NCBI GenBank assembly: GCA_020650975.1
Contig: JAIPMN010006502.1
Span: 1-42,410, forward strand
Origin: Apostichopus californicus
Taxonomy: Eukaryota; Echinodermata; Holothuroidea; Aspidochirotida; Stichopodidae
Reading direction: 5' to 3'
DNA: 42,410 nt
A program made the translations under genes and the position numbers. Position 1 is the stretch's first letter. Each line of letters starts with the position of its first letter. The notes below the pieces were generated by a model. That model had not been told where the DNA came from, searched no databases, and saw only the letters and a list, made by a program, of their open reading frames with translations. Below are positions 22,881 through 34,069 of this stretch, in pieces.

Positions 22881-23029
22881 CATATCTTGTCATAAAAGTA
22901 GTCGGGAACGTGGTTTTTTCTTTACGCAAGCGAGAATAATTCAACTTCTTCTTTACATATCTTGTAATAAAAGTTAAGGAACGTGGGGTGTTTACGTCAA
23001 CAAGAATAACTCGACATCATCTTTACTTA
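22881..23029. repeat. Tandem duplication, two ~75-bp copies
   Basis: CATATCTTGTCATAAAAGTA (22881) and CATATCTTGTAATAAAAGTT (22956) begin two copies that also share GGAACGTGG, TTTACG and AAGAATAA(T/C)TC. About three quarters identical. Confidence 0.85.
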
Positions 23030-24786
23030 TTCATGCTGTTTGTCTGTGCAACGGATGACAAATATAGCATCTCATTTTGACAGAAATCAACAGAGAACAG
23101 GAACAGCGATAACAATTTTTACGGAAATAAGTAAGATTTTACTTGATGAAGATTAGAATTTAAGAGTTATAGAACTTTATATTTCCTCTCTATGCATCAT
23201 TCCACTTTAATATGTGGTCAAATAAATGAATAGAAAAGAAAAAGATTGTCAGATAAAAGGTCTTGGTCAGTTTTTCTTGTTTCTTTTCATCTACCTGATG
23301 TCCTTTGGAGAAATAATATCCACAGGAAGAAGAAGAAAACTGGTTTTCAGACAATGTTTGCAGTTGCTCTAGATAGGATTCGCACAAAAGCTTCGCTGTT
23401 AACCGTTAAATAATATGCCCATCTTATGTCAAAGTTGTTACCCAAGAGTCCAGCGGAGTTGAATGTATACAGACGTGTTTGCTACTGGCGTAAATATTGA
23501 CAACATGTTTTGTTCACTTAAATGTCTCATAAAATCTCTTATCAATCCAGCTGAGCTATGCAGGGGAGAGGGGAGGGGGGGAGGGGGGTAAATTGGGACA
23601 AAAGAGGAATGCTTTAGTGGCTTGAATCTCCTCTTGCCCCAGTCCAGTGTGAATTGAAGTTGTCAGAATCGCTACTTTACCAAATGCTCTTTTCATTATT
23701 CAGTCTTTTTATGATCAAAAATATCAAAATTAATCAATAAATATAGCTCACTCTCACATTTCCAACCTCTCCTTTTTTTGAGACCCCTTTGATAAAAACA
23801 AAATAAAAGGCATATACTTGATCAATTTCATTTTATAGAGGAGCCAATTCCAACTTTGTTCACATGATGCTCTACCAGCACACTACTAAAAGCACAAATT
23901 TAGAAAACCATATAGTTTACTTGTGGAAATATCTGTCACTGATTTTCACTAAATACAGAAATGAATATTGTACCTCACCACCCCCCCCCTCTCCCCCATG
24001 GGGACATGAAATGCATATCATTTTAAGAGTTAAATCTCTGTCCATTTACATTTGCTGTTATCGTTTTTGTGGATCGGGCGGCGATGACCTTTCTTGAGAT
24101 TTATTTGCAAATTCACCAGTCAATCCTTGGACAACTTTAATCCTCATCACATCTTTACACTTGATCAAAAAAGAGGGGGGGGAAATAAATCCTGAAAGGG
24201 AAACTTGTCTATAAAAGAGGGGGGCCAAAGGTATTGAGCATCAAAAGTGGATGAAAAAGTTGACGTTATGGTCCATTACATGTACACAAACTGTTTGATT
24301 AGTGGTCAATTTTTGGACATATTTCTATCAAATTGGAGACAGGGATCTCAAATGACCATACTAAAAAGCTTTTTGTACCTCCTTGGGTAATCAATATATG
24401 AATGAACTATGTCAGATGTCAATGGCATGGCAGAAAACCCTTGAAAACCTTTGACAAGTTCCCTATGTAACTTGATTCTATGCTAAATACCACAAGAGAT
24501 TGCCAACCAACCATACTGCTCAGTTTTTTATTTATTTATTTTTTTTTTTGTTCAAACACCCAATTATCACAGCTATAGGCTTTAATTGTAAGAATATATC
24601 CTATAAACAATTTCATTTCCATGAACACAAGAACACATTTCCCACTTATATCTCCTTCAAAAAGAAGAAACATTTCCTATGGATATATCCTAGCGAGGGT
24701 GTCGATTATTTAGGTGGTTCAAACCTTTTAAATATGAATATGTATGGTTCCATCACAAGACATTAGTGTTGTTTTCAACATAGATG

Positions 24787-24833
24787 TAATGCCAATATTG
24801 TAGTGCGCATGCGTGCTACAATATTTGGCATTA
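24787..24833. repeat. 47-bp near-perfect palindrome with GCGCATGCG centre
   Basis: Arms TAATGCCAATATTGTAG (24787-24803) and CTACAATATTTGGCATTA (24816-24833) pair with one unpaired base; the centre is TGCGCATGCGTG. The centre is close to the consensus of the NRF1 transcription factor (YGCGCAYGCGCR) and is itself nearly palindromic. It could be a cruciform-prone site, a tiny transposon or a regulatory element; the sequence cannot decide. Confidence 0.85.
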
Positions 24834-26999
24834 CTGGCCAAGTGAAAGATATACCTACATGACTGGACGTTGAAACTTAAAGTTTCATATCAGTCTCTGT
24901 ACATTTGCAGTTTCAGAGGCTAGCTGTGTAGCCAACTTATTCTGAGCGTTACCAGCGCTCACAAGCGCCCTCACTTTGTTGATAACTACATGACAATACT
25001 CCCTGGTGTGTTGTCCGCCCAAAAAATAACACCATGAACAACCGAAATGTTCTTCCTAATACTGCAAGCACTCCACGCGCACTACAATACTGAAAATTTG
25101 CAGGCAAATGCAGTTCTAAAATAAAAGATATAAAATATATTTACAAAGGTGGATGCTAATGATATAATGTAAAGGTTCCTCTTCTGGACTTAGGGAAAGA
25201 TAACATCACTGACATACATTCATATTGGTCCTGCAGATTCAGACTGGGAGGCTTGTTTTACTGCCATGCATGTTTAATAAATCATGTATAAAAAAATATA
25301 ATAAAACACACTTTCCTTTTTGCCCCTTATATCCTTGCTACCACCCCTAACCTCATTCCCTTTCCTACCCCCATTTATATGTTAAACTTCTCTAGTTTAC
25401 AGCACTGCTCCCTGCCAATATTATTCCTAATAAATTCCGAGATATTCAGCAACCTTCTCTATATTCTGAGACGCCGCAGCATTCAACGGTTTGTTCCAAA
25501 CATCTATAATTAACCTTAATGACTGTCTCTGATTCAGAGCTGGTGCTGCTATAATCAAATTGTTCTGCATTCAACAGGAGCCACTAACAACAACCTTGAA
25601 GCAGACGTTATCAATTCAATCTATTTCTAAACTCATGCTACTACTCCACAGGTGTTTGTTTCTGATGGGATTAAGCGCTGTAAACTTATTTCCTACGAAC
25701 AAAAAAAAAAAAATAAGTCTGCACATGACAACGGGGCAAAGATGACCATCTTGTTACCGTGGGAACCAGTCTGATCGATTGAGCAATGTGAATGCCCAAT
25801 GGTCACAGGAATCCAGAGAAACTGACTCAGTTCTCTCATGCGAGCACTCGTTCGGAAAAAAATAAAAAACGCTTGGCATCGGTGAATCAGTCTTCCATCT
25901 CCATCAGGTTGGCGAGCGATGGTAAGCCACTAGTCTGGCGACTGTCACTTTGTCAAAAAGAGTGCTGATTTAGTAATTTGGCCACAATCTTCCCAAAAAA
26001 TGAAAAAGCAGTTAAAAGAGTTTTCATATATGTTTACACAACTGGTGAAAGTCTGGGCGGGTTATAATACAAACACGTTAAAACAGTCGTAATTTATTCA
26101 ATTTACACTGACAAATTTGAGCTGTTTATCGCAGTGATAGCCGACTATGGTAACATCTTAAACAGTCGTAACTTCTCGATATTTTTAAGTGACAAATCGA
26201 CCAAGTTAAGAGATATGTTTTAGAGTAACATGCAGACAGTACAGACAGTTGTGAATAAAGCACCCCTGAGGGCATATATATTTACTAAGTGCTGTAATAA
26301 ATATCAAGTATTCGAAAATAATCCTGATTATTTCGTCGCTTTTTAGAGACCGAGTATCTATCAGGTTAGACAACATGGCAGTTTCCATAGCAAGTTTATT
26401 ATTTAAATGGTATTGTCCAGTGGCATATGTTCCCTTATATGAAACTTAAACTGTTCATTGTCTGCCTGACTGAGTGAGATGAATAATACATGCTGATAGC
26501 ATATTTTATTGTCAAGTTATGAAATTTGTTTTAAGTTTTTGTGAAATTTTTATGAATGCATCTGGCAATAACAGCAGAGTGAGGTAACAGCTGTATCGAG
26601 GCAATTGAGCTGTAAACTGTCTTGGTCTTTCATTCAAATGTTAAAAATCATTTATAAGGGACAACAAAATAATAATATTCGTTCGTAAAAAAAACAAATG
26701 TACCGTAAGGACGACCTTGCGTTAAGTGCCGCAGATAAGATGAAAGGATAAAACCAAGATCATGGAAAGAAAGTAGAGTCCTAAAAGTTGCAGAATGTCA
26801 CAGAGCAGCAAAAGTTTCACATTTCTTGGAATAAGGAAGGATTTTTATATCAGTCAAGATATTAACTATACCTGCAAACTTTACTTATTTAAGCTACCGT
26901 CCAACTCAACCATAAGTTACTTTAGTACTTCAAAAATAAGAAACCTTCAAAACTTTATCTAGAGTTAGATAAATGTATGCTTTCTTTTGAATGTTAGCT

Positions 27000-27062
27000 C
27001 TTGATGTATGTTCTTGTATGTATATTCTTGTATGTTCTTGTATATATGTTCTTGATGTATGC
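27000..27062. repeat. TATGTTCTTG imperfect microsatellite
   Basis: Irregular repeats of GTATGTTCTTGTATGTATAT and GATGTATG. Minor low-complexity sequence. Confidence 0.8.
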
Positions 27063-29098
27063 ATGCTTTCTTTTGTTGTTTTCTTGGGGGTTTTTTTGGA
27101 ATGCTTGTAGATTTCTTTAAGTTTATTCCAATGAAATGTCATTTAAAACAGTCCTGCCAAAGATGTTCAAAATCATGCAACGTTTTGACTACTCAAACCT
27201 TCATCCATATATCGACTCGGTATCCAGTAACATTATCGCCAAAATTTAAATGCAGTGATAAGAGGATTCGACTGGATTTAAAGACGATGGCCTCAAAGTT
27301 TTTCCTCGGAGGAGCATCGAATTACACAAACAGAGTACTCCATTGGCAAAACCACTCCTCGGGGAGACAGAAAACTTGAAAGTTCAAGTTCCTAACTAAG
27401 TGATGATTATTGGTCTTATTGCCTTATCTCTGGAAAGCAATGTTTACGAAGCAGAGCAACCTTAAGTAGATTGAACAAGATCTATATATATATGATACAA
27501 ACAAACTTAAAAACGATAAACAATCTTGTAGAACCATAGTAACCATTAAAAGAGTATCCTACTGTACCATTGCAATGTTATCTTCCATTAGTTACAAGAA
27601 TAAAATGCATTTCAGTGTTTTTCTTAATTAGGGTCATAACAGTCTTAACAGGAATTTTCCACTCTCGTTAAGGCTAGATCCCATGGCTGTCGTACCAAAG
27701 TACGGAATCGGACTTGAGCCTATTTTGGTCTGTGGAAATGAATTGGACTACAGGGGTACACTGGGGACTTGGACTTGTCTCATACTCAGGGTACCCTGGA
27801 TTCATGACTTAGACAAGAGTCCAGACGAGTTATATAACATCATCTCCATTGCAAGATGGAATGCTACTTTCATTGTAAAGATGATGATTTTCATTGCTTG
27901 CTTGCTGAAGTTGCTGTCAGATCCATAGCATGTTCTACCTTTCAGAACAAATATAACTCACCTAGCTCTGTCCCTAACACACTTTCAGTACAAGTTGCAT
28001 ACAGGTATAGCCTTAAATGCATGTATATCACTCTAACAAAACCTGCCAATTTGTCTTTCACAATAACAGGGAAATTCACAAATTTCCTTGCTGCCATTCA
28101 GAAACTTTATAAAAACTTTAAAACCAACAAGATTGGTGGATGTAAATCACAGTAGAATTTATAGTATAACTAAGCTTCTAAAAATGGTAGATTTGGAAGG
28201 GAGAGGAAGTGGATGTTGACCCTGTAGTAAGTCAAAAGGGGAGAGGAGAGGCAGTGCTAAACTGTTTCCAACTTTTGTAGGCTAGGTAGATTTGAGTGCA
28301 TATGTGGAATGAAGACAGGTAAGAGAGGAGATTAGGGTAAAAATAGGGAGAATTTGGCAAAATCCAAATAACAAAAGTTACGGAAAAGATATTTATCGCA
28401 CTTAAAGTTAGGGCTGCAAAATTTTACTCATTCAAATTGTTTTCTGAAAAATGGAGTGTATTTTTGCAAAGTTCCCAATACAGGCAAAACGTATGCTTGA
28501 CCCATTTCTGATCAAAATTTAGGAAAAAAATTAGAAAATCAAATCTTGTCCAGACATTAGTACATAACATTGGTAGTGCGTGCAATTGCCTTAAAAATCA
28601 GGTGACTCCCATGATAGAACCCACAAGAGAGTTGGCATGTCTGTTCCACCGTATGTTTCAGTTGTTCTTGTCATCGAAAGATTATAACCAGTCGATTGAA
28701 TGTTCTTGTGAGAAGTGCACATGGATTAGTGTACTTTTACTAATGAAATTCATTCATCTGTCGTTTCAGGTAAGGTGTTGAAGAATTACTAACAGGTATA
28801 AGAGAAGTCTGTGTTTGATTCCAGCAACAGCTGAAAGCTTTTTAGTGATTTGGCATTAGATCTTGTTGCTGATTAGTACAAAATGATCTGATCAATTAGT
28901 TCAGAGTAACTGCACATGTCAAAACTGTAAAATTTGCAATATTTGATATTTTTTGCAGGGAAAGAAAGTAAAAGTATAAAATGTTAATATGGTTTCTTAT
29001 TACATTTTTAAAACTTATCCCTTGTTTGTATCTTTGAAGTAAAGCAAGCTTCAGGGTACCATACAGTATGTCTTAGTCATAGGTAACCTCACCTACTT

Positions 29099-29119
29099 CC
29101 CCCCCCCCCCCCCCCCCCC
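29099..29119 (+). repeat. Poly-C run, 21 bases
   Basis: Longest homopolymer in the window, directly before the LINE/SINE-like tail. The length is likely to be unstable in the genome and uncertain in sequencing. Confidence 0.9.
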
Positions 29120-29213
29120 TTGGTTTCTTTTGTCTCTTTCCTACTTTGTAAAGCGCTTTGAAACGCTTTATTAAGCACTATATAAGTGTAATTTATTATT
29201 ATTATTATTATTA
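29120..29213 (+). mobile_element. LINE/SINE-like 3' tail with (ATT)n
   Basis: GTAAAGCGCTTTGAAACGC, then GCACTATATAAGTGTAAT, then seven ATT units. This is the clearest of three tails of the same family in the window. Similar tails end non-LTR retrotransposons and their SINE partners in many deuterostomes (family recalled, name not certain). Confidence 0.65.
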
Positions 29214-29574
29214 CAGTTTGATTAGTGGACCTAGTCATTTCATTATAAGCTCTCAGTGTATACTGCTATATAGTAAACATGGTAAAATAATTTCTTAATA
29301 TTCTTATAATCCTCTTAGTATGTTATGAAAGGTTTAGTTCCATTCAGTAGGGGCAACAAAAAGACTCAGGGGTGACATACAGTCTCCTTCAAGGACCCTT
29401 TGTAGAAAAAACAGCTCAAAACAGAAACCTCTGGCATTTGTTTGAAAGACAACAGACCCAGCCAAATCATTCCATTCCTTTAGAATCCTTTGATAAAAGA
29501 TGTTCTTGTTTAAACTGCAAGATCCACATACCTACCACAAAGGTGTTTTAAATAGGACATCAACCTGAATTGTT

Positions 29575-29704
29575 TACTGTTTTTCTACTGCATATTATTG
29601 TATGTATTTTGTTTGAGGGCTCCTCTGGAAAGCAGTGCTTCTGTCTGCACTGGGCAGGACTACCCTCATTTAAAGATGACAATCATAAAAAAAATAAAAA
29701 AATT
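29575..29704 (+). mobile_element. Probable non-LTR retrotransposon 3' end, A-rich tail
   Basis: TGTTTGAGGGCTCCTCTGGA, AAGCAGTGCTTCTGTCTGCA and GGACTACCCTCATTTAAAG are followed by AAAAAAAATAAAAAAATTAA. A GAGGGC..GCAGTGCTT..CTACCCTC stem and an A-rich tail are common 3' ends of LINEs in marine animals. No reverse transcriptase reading frame is visible upstream, so it would be a 5'-truncated copy. Confidence 0.5.
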
Positions 29705-30412
29705 AAGCCAGTACCAAAACTCTCAGGATAATGGATGATTTTGGTTGTCCTATGATGTCTGTTGTTATGGGCAGTGAGTAAAACTTTTGGGTGTAGGGAA
29801 GAGAGGAGAATTTATCATGGTTTTAAAGTTTAAGTGAAATCGCAAAAGTTAGAAAGCCAACAGAGCTAGGTTCATTTGAGATTACGTCCATGTGATATTC
29901 ATGGATGAAAATCTACTCATAGCAACCCTTCTCTTTGTAAATGAGAGCTCAGAGAATTACAAGACAGGTGTGTAACTGTCACACATTGTTCCTGCTCCAG
30001 GGGTCGTAACGTAACGCCCCCCCCCCCCATCCAACAGATGAGAATACACATTCATCATCAGACCATCCTCTGTTCCTGATGGATGTGACGGCACCCCAGT
30101 CATCATCACTGCATTGCAACCGTGGTGAACCGAGTTGTTTCAAACCAAATTACCAATTCGTAAACAAGAAATACCACATCGCACAGAAGATTCTTCTCAA
30201 CAACACTGCACAGAAGCAGTTTTGAATAGTGTCAAGAGAATCTGGTTCATGGTGGAGATTTTGATCGGGGATATTTGGGGTTGGGGGGTGGGGGACAGAC
30301 ACCCCAATCACTACACCATACCTTCACCCTTCAATCACAAACTCTATCGTATAAAAATCAATGATAATTGAGATACTTGTCTCCTTTAAGGATTTAATAT
30401 GAATTATCTTAC

Positions 30413-30629
30413 CACACTCAGACAGAGCAATTCTCTCTTTATAAAGCTGAGTTTTCTCTTCATTAAGCCGTCCAGATAGTTTTGTAAGCGTGTGTACGTA
30501 TAAGGATGACAGTAACAAAACTGATACGAATCTGCCTCTTTGTCAAAGCAAAATGCAAATGACATGACATAGTTCTTGCGGTGGTCAGGACATCGATAGT
30601 AATAGACGTTCTTGGGTGGGATTCTTTGC
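30413..30629 (-). CDS. AGBL4: AGBL4/CCP6 exon c: PPKNVYYYRCPDH.. and FCYCHPYTYTRLQ
   Basis: Largest visible exon, 217 nt. It completes Trp and then encodes 72 residues: QRIPPKNVYYYRCPDHRK, then NYVMSFAFCFDKEAD, then SYQFCYCHPYTYTRLQNYLD, ending RELLCLSV. It spans the end of the N-terminal domain and the linker into the M14 peptidase domain; the FxxxYPYTYT-like segment (here YCHPYTYT) is typical of all cytosolic carboxypeptidases, while YYYRCPDHRKNYVMSFAFCFD is characteristic of CCP6. The acceptor is CAAAAG|GCAAAG with a TTTTTCTTTTTTTC tract upstream, and the donor is GTGTG|GTAAGA; exit phase 0. Compared with the vertebrate protein, the segment after TYTRLQ (GLMKRKLSFIKRELLCLSV) is the most diverged. 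It has several Cys residues, as expected for a cytosolic reduced protein. No frame damage is seen. Confidence 0.97.
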
Positions 30630-31856
30630 CTTTTGATGAAAAAAAGAAAAATGTGATAACAATCCAATTTCCTAAATTTGTTAAATACAACAGGCAAAGG
30701 GCAAAAACTTTAACTTCAGGTTAGTATTAACCAGACTTATAAAGAGTCCATTCATATACTTAATACATTCTAACAAGGCTACCTGTTCTTATGCTCATCC
30801 TTGTGGATTTGTACTTGTAATGATCATGTACTTAGTACATTCTAGCAAGGTTACCTGTTCTTGTACATGTCTGTGTGGAATTGTACTCATAATGGGACGT
30901 TTGGGAATGTAATATTGATACTATATTTGCAATATTAAGTACTCTCACCAATGAAATTCAGCTGTACTCCTAATAATCCTGTTGTACTCATATTTCTAGT
31001 CTGTTAACTAGTGAATTAGGGAGGGACAGGTTGCACACTACAGTAGTACACAGGAATATTGGAGTAACATGAAAATAACAATCAATATCACAATCGGAGC
31101 ATCTCACTCAAGACCTAACTCACCTGAAAATTTTATCCCTAATGACCTTCTTTGCATTTCTTTCATCACAGCACTGATTAGTCCAACTTTTATTATTGCT
31201 ATTACTATAACCTTATGCTAAATTAGAACCACAAAAGCTGTTTAAAGGACATAACTCGGCCACAAAAGACAGTGTTATGTGTTAATAAAGGAGCCTAGGA
31301 CTACCTTCTCCCTCCTTCACTCCCCCAAAATATAAGTCTTAACATTTTACTTATCCAATGATTTTTTTGGTGGGGTGGGAGGGAGTTTGACTGAAAGTTT
31401 TGGAAATTGTTGGAGGGTGAAAATTATCAAGCATTGATTTTTTTCAAAGCAGATAATGCTTTGGCTGCTATTTTGAGATGTATGTAAGCTTAGATTGGGA
31501 TATTCATTGCCATGAAAAAGAAATCGAACTTAACAGTTATACCAATACTTAATGGTAATACCAATATCAGTGCTTGGTAAAGGATAGAAAGAGTGTAATG
31601 TTGTGTGGGGACAGGTAAATGAGACACATTATGTACAGCTAAATGGAATCAAATTATAAAATAACATCATAAAATATGTTTCCTTAGACATTAAGACAAA
31701 ATTTAGAGTGAGAAAACATGAACAAAAAAGTAAGCACATCACAAGATATATTTTATGCATTAACTAACATATTTCCACTTTTAGTCGGACAAGTTATTGA
31801 TCGCTCTTTGATTTATATTAAATACAGAAAAATAACTCAAAAAACAGTCTCCTTAC
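30630..31856 (-). other. AGBL4: AGBL4 intron between exons b and c, 1227 bp
   Basis: Phase-2 intron, the shortest in the window. It contains one short tandem duplication (30753-30894) and otherwise unique AT-rich sequence in which I see nothing. Confidence 0.92.
30753..30894. repeat. Tandem duplication, two 72-bp copies
   Basis: CATATACTTAATACATTCTA (30753) and CATGTACTTAGTACATTCTA (30825) start two copies sharing CAAGG(C/T)TACCTGTTCTT, TGTGGA and TTGTACT. It lies about 125 bases upstream of the acceptor of exon c. Confidence 0.9.
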
Positions 31857-31951
31857 CATCTTGGTCTGCTTGTAGATTTTACTAGTGGTGCCATTCCTTC
31901 CCGATATAAACTTTTAGTTTTACTGAAATTTACTATATTGAAGATTACTCT
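31857..31951 (-). CDS. AGBL4: AGBL4/CCP6 exon b: RVIFNIVNFSKTKSLY block
   Basis: Second visible coding exon, 95 nt. It reads RVIFNIVNFSKTKSLYREGM followed by APLVKSTSRPR and the first two bases of a Trp codon (TG|G). Vertebrate CCP6 has almost the same residues at the end of its N-terminal beta-sandwich domain, so this is one of the best conserved pieces in the window. The acceptor is TTTACAG|AGAGTA and the donor is GATG|GTAAGG, both canonical. Entry phase is 0 and exit phase is 2, matching exons a and c. In the full protein this domain packs against the peptidase domain and is needed for folding of cytosolic carboxypeptidases (known for the family; not visible here). Confidence 0.96.
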
Positions 31952-33944
31952 CTGTAAACAAAACAAGAAGGAGGAGGGAGTTTAAAACAATAAAGACGAA
32001 AATAACGATAATGATACACACAGGTAGACGGTGAATGGACATAAGATGGATGCGAGATTAACGGGAAACAAGCAGATTAATATATTTCACCCGTCGGCGG
32101 ATATAATCCGTCCTGAAGTTTACAAGGCCATTAAGAACCTTAAAATACTGATAACACTAAAAAGTTTGCTTTATGCCCTTGTACTGAAATAGAGTCATAC
32201 ATTACAGACAAATTTACAATTGGCTCCTAGCTGCAGCAGTGAAGCTGTCAGTTTCTTTGCTGTGCACACGGATGAATGAAAGCCAGAATATTTCTAAAAC
32301 TAGCGCTCGCTTTAAACTCTGCTTAGTTGTCCAACTGAATCAGAGGTGTAGTCAATTTCTTGAGGGAAGAGTGATGGGGAAGTGGGAAGAATTAGTGGAG
32401 GCAAGAGAATTTTTGACCCCAAAATGGACGATTGGCGATCGACCGTCCTCCACGGTGAACACCATTCTCCAGCTTTCTACTCAGTTTGCAGGAAATCTCT
32501 TAACAATTGAATCCTCAAGGACAGTAAGCTAAAACTCACCGGCTCAGAAAGCATTTAAAACCATACACTTAAAATGAAAAACCCATTATGACTGCACTGT
32601 TTACTTCACTTAAATTTTTGATGCTTTATTTTCTTTGTTTACTCTTTTTTTTATTTGATAAGAAATACGGTAGTTTTTTAAATTACTACAAGTCGTGATC
32701 CGTACCTGATCCACTTGTTCAATTATTGGCGGATCGGCTTTGCCTCAGACCTACAGCTATATTCACAGAATGAAGCAGTAACTCTTAATTGAATACTCAT
32801 TATCAAAACTGAATGGACTCCCGGAGATGTTTATAATCTCTCAATAAATCCATATAAAACGTCATCACAATTTAAAATTTATTAACAACGGCTGTACTAA
32901 ATTTTATTTGATTGGTTATTTGAAACATCTCCTCCTCGTTTTTCATAATTTGAACAAAACTCAACTTCCTGTTCAATGAACACAATCGTGGAGTCAGATA
33001 CCAAGCAGGGGGATCAAATTCAATTTACTGCTGATCTCTGATTGGTAATAACCTAGCCTATCAACCTAGCCTTTCGAAAGTATATGGAAAAGCTTCGCTG
33101 GAACAAATATAAGTCTGAAAATATTATTGTGAAAAGTTAATGCCAGCTACATGACCCCTGTTTAGTGCTTCTCTTGTGCCTCTCGCTTGAAAAATTCTTG
33201 CCTATATATATTTTTTCGTTTTCGATGTCGATCAAGGTTATGTACTGACTGGTGCTATAATTGTATACAAAGCGACTGGAATGTTATTTCATTGCCAGAA
33301 ACCTCATTTTCACAAGATGGTACACATTGTGTTCATAAAGGCCAAGGAAACTGTTAAGTGCTGATCAATAGATCAATAGATCTTCCTATTCTGTGAGGAG
33401 ACAGGTTTTAGTAGGACTGTATCATATTCCAAGTTTGATCTAGTAAGAGGGACGTAAATGACAGAAGTCTGGAAATAAATGGCATCAAGGTTCATCAAGG
33501 TAATGAATTTACGTGTCCATTGATTCCCCTTTTCATAGCCTGACTGAATCCTGAAATCTAAGAGACAAAGGGTCACATGTTTTCACCAATCACAATATTT
33601 CCCCTCATCCACCACAGAACTGTGGCCCAATAGAAGTGGCGAGCACAACTGTTAATGTGCAGCTAATGATGTCAAAGGAGTAAATGGTCCATCACCAACC
33701 TAATGCACTATAATTCCAAGATGGCAAACCTTCCCCCAAAGTACCCACACTGCCATTTCACACACATTACAGATAAAGCTGGGAAAAACACATTTGTTAG
33801 GATCTAATTCTACACGTGTTAGATTGACTAATAAGCTCGTGGTTGACGTTACTATCGACGGGTCGGATGAAACAAATCTATTCCAAAATTTTCCCAGTTT
33901 TCGTTTTTTTTCTCCCAAAATCAAAAGCAAACTGAGAAAAGCAC
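31952..33944 (-). other. AGBL4: AGBL4 intron between exons a and b, 1993 bp
   Basis: Phase-0 intron without recognisable transposons. A block at about 32030-32470 has more CpG than its surroundings (CGTCGGCGGATATAATCCG and GCGATCGACCGTCC) and may be regulatory, but no coding exon is supported. GATCAATA triplicate at 33363-33381 is a minor repeat. Confidence 0.9.
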
Positions 33945-34069
33945 CTGGTCAGGACGAACGTTTTCGACGGTGAAATTAAACCAGACTCTGAATCGCGGAT
34001 TGCAGGTGTCTGGTCTAATGAAAAGGTCATACTCGTAGTCAGTGATGAAATCCACTCGCCCTAGGTTAC
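33945..34069 (-). CDS. AGBL4: AGBL4/CCP6 exon a: N-terminal domain, NLGRVD..FTVENV
   Basis: Internal coding exon of a cytosolic carboxypeptidase 6 homologue, the first of six found here in transcript order. On the minus strand it completes a split Gly codon (G|GT) and then gives 41 residues beginning NLGRVDFITDYEYDLFIRPD and ending FNFTVENVRPDQ. This is the hallmark N-terminal block of CCP6, part of the beta-sandwich domain that precedes the peptidase domain in all M14 cytosolic carboxypeptidases. The acceptor is TTTTTAG at 34070-34072 behind a very long polypyrimidine tract (purine-rich 34071-34115 on the plus strand). The donor is CAG|GTGCTT, a weaker than usual GT site, chosen because the next exon then joins in frame at phase 0 (DQ|RVIFNI), exactly as in vertebrate CCP6. 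The preceding exon, which should end with the first base of the Gly codon, was not found between 34070 and 42410. Identity is by recalled family sequence, not by a search. Confidence 0.95.

Larger units (their letters stand above)
12736..30412 (-). other. AGBL4: AGBL4 intron between exons c and d, 17677 bp
   Basis: Phase-0 intron and the main site of mobile DNA in the window. Between the listed elements lie long AT-rich stretches in which I recognise nothing: about 13325-15257 (apart from C-runs at 13586-13596 and 13991-14003), 21530-22870 (pyrimidine-rich tracts at 21588-21648 and 22060-22088), 23030-24786, 24834-29098 and 29700-30400. Weak open frames at 14209-14421 and 27683-28155 lack any recognisable motif and splice context. 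Confidence 0.85.

Noticed and set aside
27683-28155. Two overlapping plus-strand frames as a nested gene
   Set aside because: No domain, no continuation across splice sites, and codon use like surrounding intron sequence.
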